From contig NZ_CAMIHZ010000036.1 of assembly GCF_946222305.1 (NCBI RefSeq), forward strand, positions 1 to 18,410: 18,410 nt of DNA. The letters run 5' to 3'. Made by a program: the position numbers and the translations under genes. This stretch comes from an uncultured Corynebacterium sp. (lineage in GTDB: Bacteria > Actinomycetota > Actinomycetes > Mycobacteriales > Mycobacteriaceae). Position 1 is the stretch's first letter, and every line of letters begins with the position of its first letter. The notes beneath the pieces were generated by a model. It was not told the DNA's origin. It did no database searches and saw only the letters and a list, made by a program, of their open reading frames with translations. This document shows, piece after piece, positions 5,467 through 13,077 of the stretch.

Positions 5467-7766
5467 ACGCTCCAGATATCACCACCAGCACTCAAGGCCA
5501 CGAGCCGCCGGTGAGTACTCGGAAGAAGACCTCAGCGCTTCGCTGGCGGGAGATCTACTTCAACAACATGACCGACCTCGCTGCGGCCAGTGGCGTCTTC
5601 GAGCAGCTCTGCGCCAACGGGATGCTCGGCACCATCGTGCTGGAGGCGAGAGTCACTAACACCGGTGTGCGATGGCTCATTGGCGCTCGACAGGGCAAGA
5701 TCGCCGAGACCAAGCAGATCCTGAGATCCCAGCTCGATGTCCACCTGGCAGCACCGAAAGCCCCTCGCCGCCCAGTCGAGATGGCCAGCCGCTTCCAGCT
5801 CAGAGGTAGTCCACCTTCCACCGACCCAGCACGGACTCATGCGGTTATCCGCTCCATGTTCTCCGCGGCGGGTCAACTGGCAGATGGCGAGGAGATCTTT
5901 CTCCAGCTCCTGATCGGTCGCCGGATTCTGCCGCCAGTCCATCCCCGAGCCACTGATGCGGGGTGGATCGAGCTTCTCTCCCAGGCTGCCAAGCACGCTG
6001 TCGGAGCGCCGCCTCCGAAGAGTTCGCGCCAGAGTACGCCCCGCAGCGCGAAGACCGGTCTTGATGATCTGCACGGCGCGCATGGTCATCTGCGAGTAGG
6101 GGTCAGCGGCACTACGTCTACCAAGCGCTCCTACCAGCTGATTAACCAGATGCTGGGGCTGTTTCGAGTCATGGAGGCCTCGGGTAGTCGGATCACGCTA
6201 CGCGAAGATTCCCCGGCTCGGCTGAACAAGGTCGGGTTACCTTGGCGGTGGACGCTGAGGTTTCGCAGCTGCGACCTGCCAGGGCTATCTGCCTGGCCGA
6301 TTGGTGAGCCACCACTCCCCCTGATCGGTAACCTGCACCCGAAGCTCCTGCCTCCGCCAACTTTGGTCGCCACACCCCGGAGCTTTGCCATCGCCAACGC
6401 TCCAGGCAGAGACGACCGAGTGGGTATTCCCATCAAGGACGCGCTCTTCCATACGCACCTTCTCGGGCCGACGGGGTCAGGAAAGTCCACGGTGCTCGAG
6501 AACCTCATCCTGGCCGATATCAACGCTGGCCTCGGGACGCTGGTGATCGACCCGAAGGGTGATCTGGTCTCCGACCTCCTGGAGCGTATCCCGGCTCATC
6601 GGCACGCTGATGTCGTCATCCTGGATCCCACCAGCCCGACACCGGTGGGCTTCAACCCACTGGCGACTACCCCTGAGACAGCGCATGTGGCTGCGGACAG
6701 TCTGCTGTCGACCTTCGAGGCGCTGTTCAAGGAGAACTGGGGTATCCGCACCGCCGACGTGCTCAGCGCCTCGCTGCTGACTCTGGCCAGACACCCAGAC
6801 GCCAACCTGCTGTGGCTGGAACCGCTCCTGACCAATCCGCAGTTCAGGAAGAAGGTACTCAAGGACAGTGACGATCCGCTCGGTGTCGACAACTTCTGGC
6901 AGTGCTACGAAGCCCTCAAGCCCGAGCGACAGTTCCAGGAGATCGCCCCAGTCCTCAACAAGCTGCGCCAGATCATCCTGCGCCCAGGGCTACGCGCCAT
7001 GCTCGGTCAGAGCTCACCACGCTTCTCGATCGACGAGCTGCTGTCTGGAGGCAAGATCGTCCTTCTCAGCCTCAACAAGGGCCGGGTGGGATCGGAGGCT
7101 GCCAAACTCCTCGGGGCACTGGTGGTCAGCCACTTGTGGACGAAGATTCTGGAGCGTCAAAGCCTGCCAGCCTCAAAGCGGACGCCGGTCACCGTCTACA
7201 TCGACGAGGTTCACGACTTCCTCGCCGGCATCCCAGGCGACCTCGCCGATGCCCTCGCCCAGGCTCGGTCACTCGGGGTCGGGTTCATCCTCGCCAACCA
7301 GTACCGGGATCAACTCACGCCAGCCATGCAAACCGCCATCGACGCCAACACCCGCTCCAAGGTCGTGTTCGGCCTCGGCGGCCACGATGCCGCCGCAGTT
7401 GCCAAGCGCGCGAGTCCCCTCGAGCCAGCAGACTTCCAGCTTCTCGGCAAGTACCAGATCTACGCCAACCTCATGCAAAGCGGGAAAGCCACCGACTGGT
7501 TCTCCGCCACTACACTCCCACCAGCCCGACCCATCCAAGACGGCAGTGACCTCTACGCCTCATCTCACGCCAGCTACGGAGTCTGCGCCTCCGAGACAGA
7601 GGCCGAGCTCCTCGACTTACTGCGAGCACCGGCCCCGGAGGCTTCAGCCCCTGTAGGGCGCACCCCAAGAGCCCCGACCCCAGAGGAAGAGCCACAGGTC
7701 AAGGTCGGGCGAACCCCTCGAACCGGCTCCAACCCAGCACCCGAGAACCAGGAGCCACGGCCATGA
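5463..7766 (+). CDS. VirD4/TraG-like coupling ATPase (conjugative DNA transfer)
   Basis: 767-aa P-loop ATPase of the HerA/FtsK-VirD4 type that, in conjugative elements, brings DNA to the type IV secretion channel. Walker A G335-P-T-G-S-G-K341-S-T is followed by L-V-I-D-P-K-G-D (360-367) and F-N-P-L (397-400), both typical of the TraG/TraD class. Walker B is T-V-Y-I-D581-E582, with a sensor-like A-N-Q-Y-R-D-Q-L at about 611-618 and a TraM-recognition-like C-terminal region. No N-terminal transmembrane segments are visible, unlike classical VirD4; the coupled small membrane proteins upstream could supply an anchor (inference). The last 80 residues are Pro-rich with two V-G-R-T-P-R motifs. It overlaps both neighbours as ATGA. 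All ATPase motifs are intact. Confidence 0.88.
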   Translation: MNAPDITTSTQGHEPPVSTRKKTSALRWREIYFNNMTDLAAASGVFEQLCANGMLGTIVLEARVTNTGVRWLIGARQGKIAETKQILRSQLDVHLAAPKAPRRPVEMASRFQLRGSPPSTDPARTHAVIRSMFSAAGQLADGEEIFLQLLIGRRILPPVHPRATDAGWIELLSQAAKHAVGAPPPKSSRQSTPRSAKTGLDDLHGAHGHLRVGVSGTTSTKRSYQLINQMLGLFRVMEASGSRITLREDSPARLNKVGLPWRWTLRFRSCDLPGLSAWPIGEPPLPLIGNLHPKLLPPPTLVATPRSFAIANAPGRDDRVGIPIKDALFHTHLLGPTGSGKSTVLENLILADINAGLGTLVIDPKGDLVSDLLERIPAHRHADVVILDPTSPTPVGFNPLATTPETAHVAADSLLSTFEALFKENWGIRTADVLSASLLTLARHPDANLLWLEPLLTNPQFRKKVLKDSDDPLGVDNFWQCYEALKPERQFQEIAPVLNKLRQIILRPGLRAMLGQSSPRFSIDELLSGGKIVLLSLNKGRVGSEAAKLLGALVVSHLWTKILERQSLPASKRTPVTVYIDEVHDFLAGIPGDLADALAQARSLGVGFILANQYRDQLTPAMQTAIDANTRSKVVFGLGGHDAAAVAKRASPLEPADFQLLGKYQIYANLMQSGKATDWFSATTLPPARPIQDGSDLYASSHASYGVCASETEAELLDLLRAPAPEASAPVGRTPRAPTPEEEPQVKVGRTPRTGSNPAPENQEPRP

Positions 7767-8002
7767 ACCCGCCCATCCACCCCTTGAATACCGGCCAGAA
7801 CCCTAGACGCTTCGGTAGACGCTTCACCTCGACCAACTATCCAGCATCCTTGCCGGACGTTCGCCAAAAGTTCACCCACCAGCCGGCGACTGACCCCAGT
7901 CTTGAGGGTCACCCGGCGGGGGTCGCCCGCTCGACGCCCACGGGCTTCGACCAGCCCCCAGCAACACCCGTTAACCACATCCCGCCAGGAGGATCCTCAT
8001 GA
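7763..8002 (+). CDS. small hypothetical protein, translationally coupled
   Basis: 79 aa, rich in Pro, Thr and Asn, without membrane segment or recognisable fold (starts M-N-P-P-I-H-P-L-N, contains F-G-R-R-F-T-S-T-N-Y). AGGAG precedes ATG 7763. Both ends overlap neighbours by four bases: ATGA with the ATPase and ATGA with the replication-relaxation gene at 7999. That double coupling is the main reason to accept it as a gene. It may be a disordered accessory protein. Confidence 0.6.
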   Translation: MNPPIHPLNTGQNPRRFGRRFTSTNYPASLPDVRQKFTHQPATDPSLEGHPAGVARSTPTGFDQPPATPVNHIPPGGSS

Positions 8003-8838
8003 ACATCTTCGACCCCACGCCAGCCAGAAGCCCGCGTCAGATCGAGCTTCTCAAGCTGCTCCACACCCACCGGTTTGCCACCACCGACCAGCTCGCACGC
8101 TTCACCCGAGTCGGCTACGGGTCGGACAGATCCGCCATCCGCCAGACCCAGCGTCACCTCAGCCAACTCCTTGAGGCCGGGCTAGTGACCGAACTGGAGC
8201 GCCGGGTCGGTGGCTGGCAAGGAGGCTCGGAGCTGACGATCTGGGCGCTAACCACCAGCGAGCTACGTCACCTCAAGCGAGGCCATAGGCGGTTAAGACC
8301 GCGCGAGGTGTCCACCACCTTCCTCGGCCACACCCTCGCCATCACCGAGACCTGTCTTCGGATCGAAGAAACTGTCCGTGAGCTCAAAACAGAGGCCGCT
8401 GAGGACTCCGGGTTCGACGCTGTCATCCTCCGCGAACCTCGGTGCTGGAGAAACTACCTAGGCCGTCAGGGGATCATGGAAACCCTTCGCCCAGACATCG
8501 AAGTCACCATCCACAGCCCGGAGTTCACCGACCGCTATTTCATCGAAGTGGACCGAGCCACTGAGAATCCAGCTCGAGTACTGAACACGACCAAAAACTA
8601 CGGGGCCTACCAGGCCAGCGGGGAAGAACAGAAGGCCAGCGGTTCCTTCCCAGCCCTTGTCTGGCTCGTCCTATCAGCCAAACGCCAAGCCCAGATCCGC
8701 CGCTACCTCTCCCGAGAGCCCGACCTGCCGAGCGACTTCTGGCTCACGCTCCAGCTCGATGAGCTACCCAGTCTGGTGCGCGATGGCCCCGAACGGTTCT
8801 TCGGCGCACCCGAAGACGACCAGCCACCCGCCGGCTGA
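7999..8838 (+). CDS. replication-relaxation family protein
   Basis: 279-aa protein matching the plasmid/ICE replication-relaxation family (Replic_Relax). Residues about 10-95 form a winged helix-turn-helix (P-R-Q-I-E-L-L-K-L-L, then T-D-Q-L-A-R and R-H-L-S-Q-L-L-E-A-G-L-V). The C-terminal half contains R-P-D166, Y-F-I-E183-V-D185 and K199-N-Y, a spacing that resembles a PD-(D/E)XK nuclease-type fold; this is my reading and activity is unproven. The family sits beside coupling ATPases in actinobacterial plasmids and ICEs and is thought to act at the element's origin during replication or transfer. AGGAGG precedes ATG 7999. With no classical relaxase here, it is the best candidate for an origin-acting protein. 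Confidence 0.82.
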   Translation: MNIFDPTPARSPRQIELLKLLHTHRFATTDQLARFTRVGYGSDRSAIRQTQRHLSQLLEAGLVTELERRVGGWQGGSELTIWALTTSELRHLKRGHRRLRPREVSTTFLGHTLAITETCLRIEETVRELKTEAAEDSGFDAVILREPRCWRNYLGRQGIMETLRPDIEVTIHSPEFTDRYFIEVDRATENPARVLNTTKNYGAYQASGEEQKASGSFPALVWLVLSAKRQAQIRRYLSREPDLPSDFWLTLQLDELPSLVRDGPERFFGAPEDDQPPAG

Positions 8839-8893
8839 CGTCTCCAACTAGACCTGAGGCCCCAGTCGCTGCAGCCCCTCTCCCCCTCGAGAG

Positions 8894-8989
8894 ATGGCGC
8901 ACCTGGGATACCTCGCACAAGCCCGGTACTGGAATCCCGCCTTGCCCCACCTCCAGTGGGACCAAGAGGAATTCCCGCCGGAGTCATGA
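8894..8989 (+). CDS. possible 31-aa small protein
   Basis: A short frame between the replication-relaxation gene and the first ArdA-like gene encodes 31 residues (starts M-A-H-L-G-Y-L-A-Q-A-R-Y-W-N-P) ending with acidic Q-E-E-F-P-P-E-S. The composition looks protein-like and acidic, as in the following genes, but only GAGAG directly before the ATG resembles an RBS. It could be a remnant or a real microprotein. Confidence 0.25.
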   Translation: MAHLGYLAQARYWNPALPHLQWDQEEFPPES

Positions 8990-9017
8990 CCCATCAACTA
9001 AACGAAAGGAGGACATC

Positions 9018-9467
9018 ATGACAAACAATAACCATCCACTAAACGCCGACTTCGAGGCAACCGTCTCGACACGGCGGGTAGGGCTGCTATTACAGCGGAT
9101 CTTCCAGGACCCAGCCTGGTATGAGATCGCCGAACGGCTCTACCGGCAGACCTACAGCGAGGCCTTTGTCGCGTACCTAAGCTGCCGCCAGCAACTGCTG
9201 TGGGACCCAGTCAACCTCGAAAAGGATTTTCTGGAGACCTACCTGGTGAAGGCGGCGACCAAGGATCGCGCCATCGAATACTTGCTGAAGCTGCTGAGCG
9301 ACCGAGGCGAGATCGCGCCGATCTGGCTGGATCCGGAAGATCCTCATGACCAACCTCCCGTCGTTGATGTGGTTGCGCTCTGGGAGAAGTTGCTGAAGGA
9401 CTTCTACTTCGTGGAAGGCCTAAATAACTGGTTCGTCTTCCGACGCGAATCTCGCACCCGGAAGTAG
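9018..9467 (+). CDS. ArdA-like antirestriction protein, paralog 1
   Basis: 149 aa, first of four related genes. ATG 9018 follows AAAGGAGG. The core A-F-V-A-Y-L (about 50-55), L-E-K-D-F-L-E-T-Y-L (72-81), a segment around 83-95, and C-terminal F-V-E-G-L-N-N-W-F-V-F align in order with paralogs 3 and 4. That order matches ArdA: E-x-D-F-x-x-x-Y-x-G, then an acidic helix, then a final h-x-V-F strand. ArdA proteins are acidic DNA mimics that occupy type I restriction enzymes when a mobile element enters a cell. This copy is the most diverged: the Y-V-G-S-Y-D signature reads Y-L-V-K-A-A. The call rests on paralogy to copy 3. Confidence 0.65.
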   Translation: MTNNNHPLNADFEATVSTRRVGLLLQRIFQDPAWYEIAERLYRQTYSEAFVAYLSCRQQLLWDPVNLEKDFLETYLVKAATKDRAIEYLLKLLSDRGEIAPIWLDPEDPHDQPPVVDVVALWEKLLKDFYFVEGLNNWFVFRRESRTRK

Positions 9468-9485
9468 GACTAAGTACCTGGAACC

Positions 9486-9534
9486 GGTGCCGAGTAGCCC
9501 TGCTGCCCGCCAGGCAGGCGGGTGGCTCGGCACC
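9486..9534. terminator. GC-rich stem-loop between ArdA-like genes 1 and 2
   Basis: GGTGCCGAG (9486-9494) pairs with CTCGGCACC (9526-9534), and inside it CCCGCC (9506-9511) pairs with GGCGGG (9517-9522). An A-run (CCCAAAAA) follows rather than a T-tract, so on the plus strand it may be an attenuator or a Rho-independent terminator without a clear U-tract. It splits ArdA-like gene 1 from genes 2-4. Confidence 0.55.
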
Positions 9535-9563
9535 ACCCAAAAACTTCCCTCATTTCGAACAGA

Positions 9564-9580
9564 TGAGTGGATATAACTCA
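9564..9580. promoter_or_regulatory. dyad in the AT-rich leader of ArdA-like gene 2
   Basis: TGAGTggatataACTCA is a perfect 5-bp inverted repeat around a 7-bp AT-rich centre, about 40 bp before ATG 9621 and after the stem-loop. TATAAC and TATAGG in and just after it could serve as -10 elements. A repressor site overlapping a promoter for ArdA-like genes 2-4 fits, but no regulator gene is present. Confidence 0.35.
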
Positions 9581-9620
9581 ATAACTATAGGTAAATGCAA
9601 TAACGGAAGGAGGATTCCCG

Positions 9621-10109
9621 ATGAACAAGAATCCTGAACGGTTCGGCCCCCGCCCGAACCACAACGACCACAACCCTGACCAAGGCGACCTCGAGCGCTA
9701 CACCCTAACGGAGCTGTCCGAGCGGGCCAACCAAGATCCGCTCGCGAGGGCCACCTACGACAAGCTGCGCAACAAGCACCTTGAGGAACTGGACTTCGAT
9801 GAGCTGGCGGCTTACCGGCTCTACCGGGAGCGCCGCGAGATCGAGGCCGACAACGAGGAGACGGTTGAGCGCCTTGGCGGAGACTACTGGGGTACCTACA
9901 ACTCGGTCGACGAGTTCACCGACAACTGGGCCTATCACATGGAACCGATGGAGGCGATCGAGACGCTACTCAACGCTCTCGGCCGACTTGAGGAACATAT
10001 GTCGCTGGCTGAGATGGCCCTGGTCGACCGGCTGAAAAACGACATGGAGTTCATCTTCCAAGACGGCCAGGTAACAGTCTTCAGCCGTCCGCCCGAGGAG
10101 GAGAGATAG
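9621..10109 (+). CDS. ArdA-like antirestriction protein, paralog 2
   Basis: 162 aa, strongly acidic, starting at ATG 9621 behind GGAAGGAGG. The C-terminal half follows the paralog pattern: E-E-T-V-E-R-L-G-G-D-Y-W-G-T-Y-N-S-V-D-E-F (about 73-93) in place of E-D-F-Y-E-T-Y-V-G-S-Y-D-S, then an acidic helical stretch, then F-I-F-Q-D-G-Q-V-T-V-F near the end. Presumed DNA-mimic role against restriction enzymes. The stop lies two bases before paralog 3, so they are co-translated. The ArdA assignment is weaker than for paralog 3; it could be a diverged relative with a different target. Confidence 0.6.
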   Translation: MNKNPERFGPRPNHNDHNPDQGDLERYTLTELSERANQDPLARATYDKLRNKHLEELDFDELAAYRLYRERREIEADNEETVERLGGDYWGTYNSVDEFTDNWAYHMEPMEAIETLLNALGRLEEHMSLAEMALVDRLKNDMEFIFQDGQVTVFSRPPEEER

Positions 10110-10111
10110 CC

Positions 10112-10573
10112 ATGAGTGAACGACCACTACCTCGCGACATTGATGACATGGAGCGCGACCACATGCCCACCTCCCCAGATAACCGCGAAACTTCATCTGG
10201 CCCGCTCACCCCAAAAGGCTGGTCGGAGGGGTTGCCGGGCGAACACCTCAAGGCCGCCAAGCGCCTAAGGAGGAAGCATGGCGCAGGATTCCTCGTCTAC
10301 CTGGAGAAGTACTACTTCCAGCATGGCGTGGCAGACATCGAAGAAGATTTCTACGAAACCTACGTCGGCTCCTACGACAGTCTCCGCGACTGGATGCTGG
10401 ATTCGTACCGCGAGTTCGGCTGGTTAGACGCCGTCGAAGAAGTGATTGCCGAACAGAGCATCCCTGACGGAGCTCTCGAGTGGGACCTTGACCACTTCAT
10501 CTCCGCCGGCAATCGGTTCGAGCTCTTTGAAGTTCACGAGAAAGGCGGGCAGATCCATGTCTTCCAGCCATAA
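10112..10573 (+). CDS. ArdA-like antirestriction protein, paralog 3
   Basis: 153 aa; best match of the four to ArdA. After a polar N-terminus comes F-L-V-Y-L-E-K-Y-Y-F (about 63-72), then D-I-E-E-D-F-Y-E-T-Y-V-G-S-Y-D-S-L-R-D-W, the ArdA-type signature, then F-G-W-L-D-A-V, W-D-L-D-H-F and final G-G-Q-I-H-V-F. By hand count about 31 Asp/Glu face about 16 Lys/Arg, as expected for a DNA mimic. It is one domain, shorter than classical three-domain ArdA (about 165 aa). GGAGGAGAG precedes ATG 10112. It overlaps the start of paralog 4. Confidence 0.75.
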   Translation: MSERPLPRDIDDMERDHMPTSPDNRETSSGPLTPKGWSEGLPGEHLKAAKRLRRKHGAGFLVYLEKYYFQHGVADIEEDFYETYVGSYDSLRDWMLDSYREFGWLDAVEEVIAEQSIPDGALEWDLDHFISAGNRFELFEVHEKGGQIHVFQP

Positions 10574-11237
10574 CCGCAACCAGGCTCCGACCCCTCGACC
10601 GGAGCAAAAAGCCACCATCTCGTCAGACCGCACGATGGACGAGATACTCCCCGACTGGGACGTCACGCGGCCAACCGAAATCGTCGTTATCCAGGACTCC
10701 TGCGAAACCGTAGCTGGGTCAACCCCGGAGATTGAGGTGGCGGTAATCAGCCAACAGCACGAAAAGGAGAAAGCCCTCCTCAAGGAATGGGAGGAATGGC
10801 AGGAAGTCATTTCCCCTGAGCATCTGGAGGCGGCAGGGCAAATCTTCGCACGCGAGCCGAATGCCTTCCTGACGTTTCTTGCCCGCTACTACTTCGAGGA
10901 ACTTCCAGATGACTTGGAGCAGGACTTCGACTCAGTCTACGTCGGCAGCTACGACACCCCAGAAGACTGGGCGGCAGAATCCTTCCAGATTCTGGGCTGG
11001 TCTGAAGCCCTGGAGCAGGTCCAGCACGCCGCTGCGATCCCCGAGGGCATCCTGCACCTCGACACCGACGCGTTTCTGGACTGGGCTCAAGACAGTATGG
11101 GCTTCGAGGTATTGCCTGGCGGAGATCAGGTCCATATCTTCCACCCCTGGACAAGACGTATCCATAACATTCTGGCAGTCCAGGGAGGTAAACACCTCCC
11201 TGGACTTGTCGGGGCCATTAAGCGTCAATGGGTGTAG
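10557..11237 (+). CDS. ArdA-like antirestriction protein, paralog 4, with extra N- and C-terminal regions
   Basis: 226 aa from ATG 10557, chosen because GAAAGG lies about 10 bases upstream and the start overlaps paralog 3 by 17 bp; the frame upstream is only a shadow of paralog 3. An Ser/Thr/Asp-rich 90-residue N-terminus precedes the ArdA-like core: F-L-T-F-L-A-R-Y-Y-F, L-E-Q-D-F-D-S-V-Y-V-G-S-Y-D-T-P-E-D-W, L-G-W-S-E-A-L, and G-D-Q-V-H-I-F-H-P. The core should end there, as paralog 3 does, but the frame continues 28 residues through a perfect hairpin. This tail looks like stop loss. The core is very acidic. Presumed DNA mimic. Confidence 0.72.
   Translation: MSSSHNRNQAPTPRPEQKATISSDRTMDEILPDWDVTRPTEIVVIQDSCETVAGSTPEIEVAVISQQHEKEKALLKEWEEWQEVISPEHLEAAGQIFAREPNAFLTFLARYYFEELPDDLEQDFDSVYVGSYDTPEDWAAESFQILGWSEALEQVQHAAAIPEGILHLDTDAFLDWAQDSMGFEVLPGGDQVHIFHPWTRRIHNILAVQGGKHLPGLVGAIKRQWV
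11178..11205. terminator. perfect 12-bp hairpin inside the tail of ArdA-like gene 4
   Basis: GTCCAGGGAGGT (11178-11189) pairs perfectly with ACCTCCCTGGAC (11194-11205) around the loop AAAC. It lies after the end of the conserved ArdA core but before the present stop. It looks like a terminator that the frame now reads through; the following TTGTC is only weakly T-rich. Confidence 0.55.
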
Positions 11238-11279
11238 ACAACTTAAACGCCCAACCAAGACAGAACGAAAGGAAGAATT

Positions 11280-13042
11280 ATGAACGACCTCAACCCGATG
11301 TCGGCCTTCACCGAAAGCCTGACCCCGAAGCGGGCCGTGACCTACCTTCGCGTCTCCACCAGCGAGCAGGCGAACAAAGGCGGCCAATCCGAGGGTTTCT
11401 CCATCCCAGCTCAGCGCGACGCCAACAAGAAGAAGGCCCAGAGTCTGGGCGCAGTCGTGGCCAAAGAGTTCGTCGAACGCGGGGTGTCTGGCACCTCAAC
11501 CAACCGCCCAGCCCTCAAGGCGATGCTGCGCTACCTCGAAGAGGAGCAGGGCAATATCGACTACATCATCGTCCACAAGATTGACCGCCTGGCCCGCAAC
11601 CGCGCCGACGGCGTCGCCATCAACGCCAAGTTCGACGAGTTCGGTGTCCGCCTGGTTTCCACCAGTGAGAACATCGACCAGACTCCTGGCGGCCTCCTGA
11701 TGCACGGCATCATGAGCTCCATCGCCGAGTTTTACTCCAAGAACCTGTCTAACGAAGTTACCAAGGGTATGAACCAAAAAGTCCGCTCCGGCGGCCCCGC
11801 CGGCAAAGCTCCCTTGGGCTACCTCAACACCCGGATCTACGAGACGGGCGTAGAGACCCGCACGGTCGAGGTCGACCCCGAGCGATCCCCGCTTGTCCAG
11901 TGGGCCTTCGAACGCTACGCCGAGGGCAACATCTCCGTCGCCGATCTCACCGACGAGCTGGCCGCCAGAGGGCTTACCACTGTCCCGACCCCTCAAAGCC
12001 CGTCAGCAAGCGCTACATCCACGCCATGCTGTCGAACAAGTACTATCTCGGGATCCTGACCTACTGCGGTGTGGAGTATCCCGGAAATCATGAGCCCCTG
12101 ATATCCCAAGGCCTCTTCGACCGCGTCCAACAGACACTCAGCAGCCGCCGCCAAGGCGAGCGCCGGCGCAAGCACGACCACTTCCTCAAATCCACCGCCT
12201 GGTGTGGCGACTGTGGGTCCCGCATGATCCTCCAGAAACCCACTAACCATCAAGGTCTGCAGTACGAGTACTTCGTCTGCAACGGCAGGCTCTCCAAACG
12301 CACCAACTGCCACCTACCAGCCGTACCGGTGGAATGGCTCGAAGGGCAGATGGAAGAACTCTACCGTCGCATCCAGGTGCCACGAGAGATCCTCGACCTG
12401 ATGCGTCCTCGCCTCAAGGAACAGCTCCAGCTCCACAACGCCTCCCGTCACGAAGAACGCGACCAGCTCAAGGCTCAGGCGCAAGCTATCCGCCGCAAAC
12501 AGGAGAAGCTCCTCGAAGCCTTCTACGACCTAGCCCTACCCATGGAGCTGATGGCCAGAGAGCAGAAGCAACTGGAGCAGAGCCTGGCCCAGGTAGAGCG
12601 CCGTCTCAAATCCTTCGAGGGTGACGACGTGGAGCAAGACGCCCTCCTCGACACGGCCCTGCGCCTCGCCTCGAACTGCTACTCCGCCTACACCAAAGCC
12701 TCCCCGGCCCAGAAGCGTCTTCTGAACCAGGTCTTCTTCGAGAAGGTGCTGGTCTGCTCCCTTGAGGACAAAGACCACCACGTCCACGCCCACCTCGCCC
12801 CTTGGACACTGGTCTTCCGCACCACCAACATCGCCGAGAACCAGGCAATTGGCTTGGAGCACCAACCCGAGCCAGTACCAGAACAAGAACCGGACGAGAA
12901 CCTGTCTCTAGGGGTGGAAATATCCCGAGAAACAGAGAAAGCCAGGTCCGAAGACCTGGCTTTCTCTAATAACTTTCGTACTCGTATGTGTAAGCACACG
13001 ATGGTACCCCGTACGGGATTTGAACCCGTGTTACCGGCGTGA
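11280..13042 (+). pseudogene. large serine recombinase (integrase), frameshifted
   Basis: Site-specific recombinase of the large serine family, which integrates and excises mobile elements. Frame 1 starts at ATG 11280 (GGAAG before it) and holds the resolvase domain: R24-V-S26 with the nucleophilic serine, D-R103-L-A-R106-N, and the start of the recombinase domain (G-K-A-P-L-G-Y-L). It ends early at 12059. The rest continues in another frame from about 11993: K-P-V-S-K-R-Y-I-H-A-M-L-S-N-K-Y-Y, a zinc ribbon (C-G-D-C-G-S and C-N-G-R-L-S-K-R-T-N-C), and a coiled coil. One added base in the C-run at 11989-11992 rejoins them into 587 codons. The C-terminal end reads through a 15-bp hairpin into tRNA-Glu. 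Either inactive or a sequencing error; no slippery heptamer supports programmed frameshifting. Confidence 0.88.
12934..12967. terminator. perfect 15-bp hairpin, likely terminator
   Basis: AGAGAAAGCCAGGTC (12934-12948) pairs perfectly with 12953-12967 around a CGAA tetraloop. A/G-rich and T/C-rich flanks give T-runs on either strand. It could end the recombinase transcript or, on the minus strand, the tRNA transcript, whose 3' end is 35 bp away. The recombinase frame reads through it. Confidence 0.7.
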
Positions 13043-13077
13043 GAGGCCGGCGTCCTAGGCCGCTAGACGAACGGGGC
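13002..13077 (-). tRNA. tRNA-Glu (anticodon CTC)
   Basis: On the minus strand the sequence folds as a standard tRNA: acceptor GCCCCGT pairing with ACGGGGT, the D-arm region with GTCTAGCGGCCTAGGAC, anticodon stem CCGGC/GCCGG around CTCTCAC (anticodon CTC, reads GAG), and T-arm ACGGG-TTCAAAT-CCCGT. CCA is encoded at the 3' end. It lies downstream of tRNA-Gln on the same strand, and its 3' half overlaps the end of the recombinase frame on the plus strand. Confidence 0.95.

Larger units (their letters stand above)
3539..13000 (+). mobile_element. decayed integrative (conjugative or mobilizable) element, boundaries approximate
   Basis: A block of same-strand, closely packed genes sits between the chromosomal lipid genes and the gltX-tRNA cluster. 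It encodes an MT-A70 methyltransferase, coupling ATPase, replication-relaxation protein, four ArdA-like antirestriction proteins and, at the far right, a large serine recombinase abutting tRNA-Glu. Accessory proteins of this kind with a recombinase at one end are typical of actinobacterial integrative elements. Decay is visible as a truncated first gene, a frameshifted small membrane gene and a frameshifted recombinase. No relaxase, VirB4-like ATPase or channel gene is present. The ends are inferred; no att repeat was found. Confidence 0.7.

Noticed and set aside
11985..11996. Programmed -1 frameshift in the recombinase
   Set aside because: No X-XXY-YYZ slippery heptamer in the zero frame and no obvious stimulatory structure; a C-run contraction is simpler.
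13000..13042. Conserved-looking peptide M-V-P-R-T-G-F-E-P-V
   Set aside because: This is the usual false translation of the complement of a tRNA 3' half.
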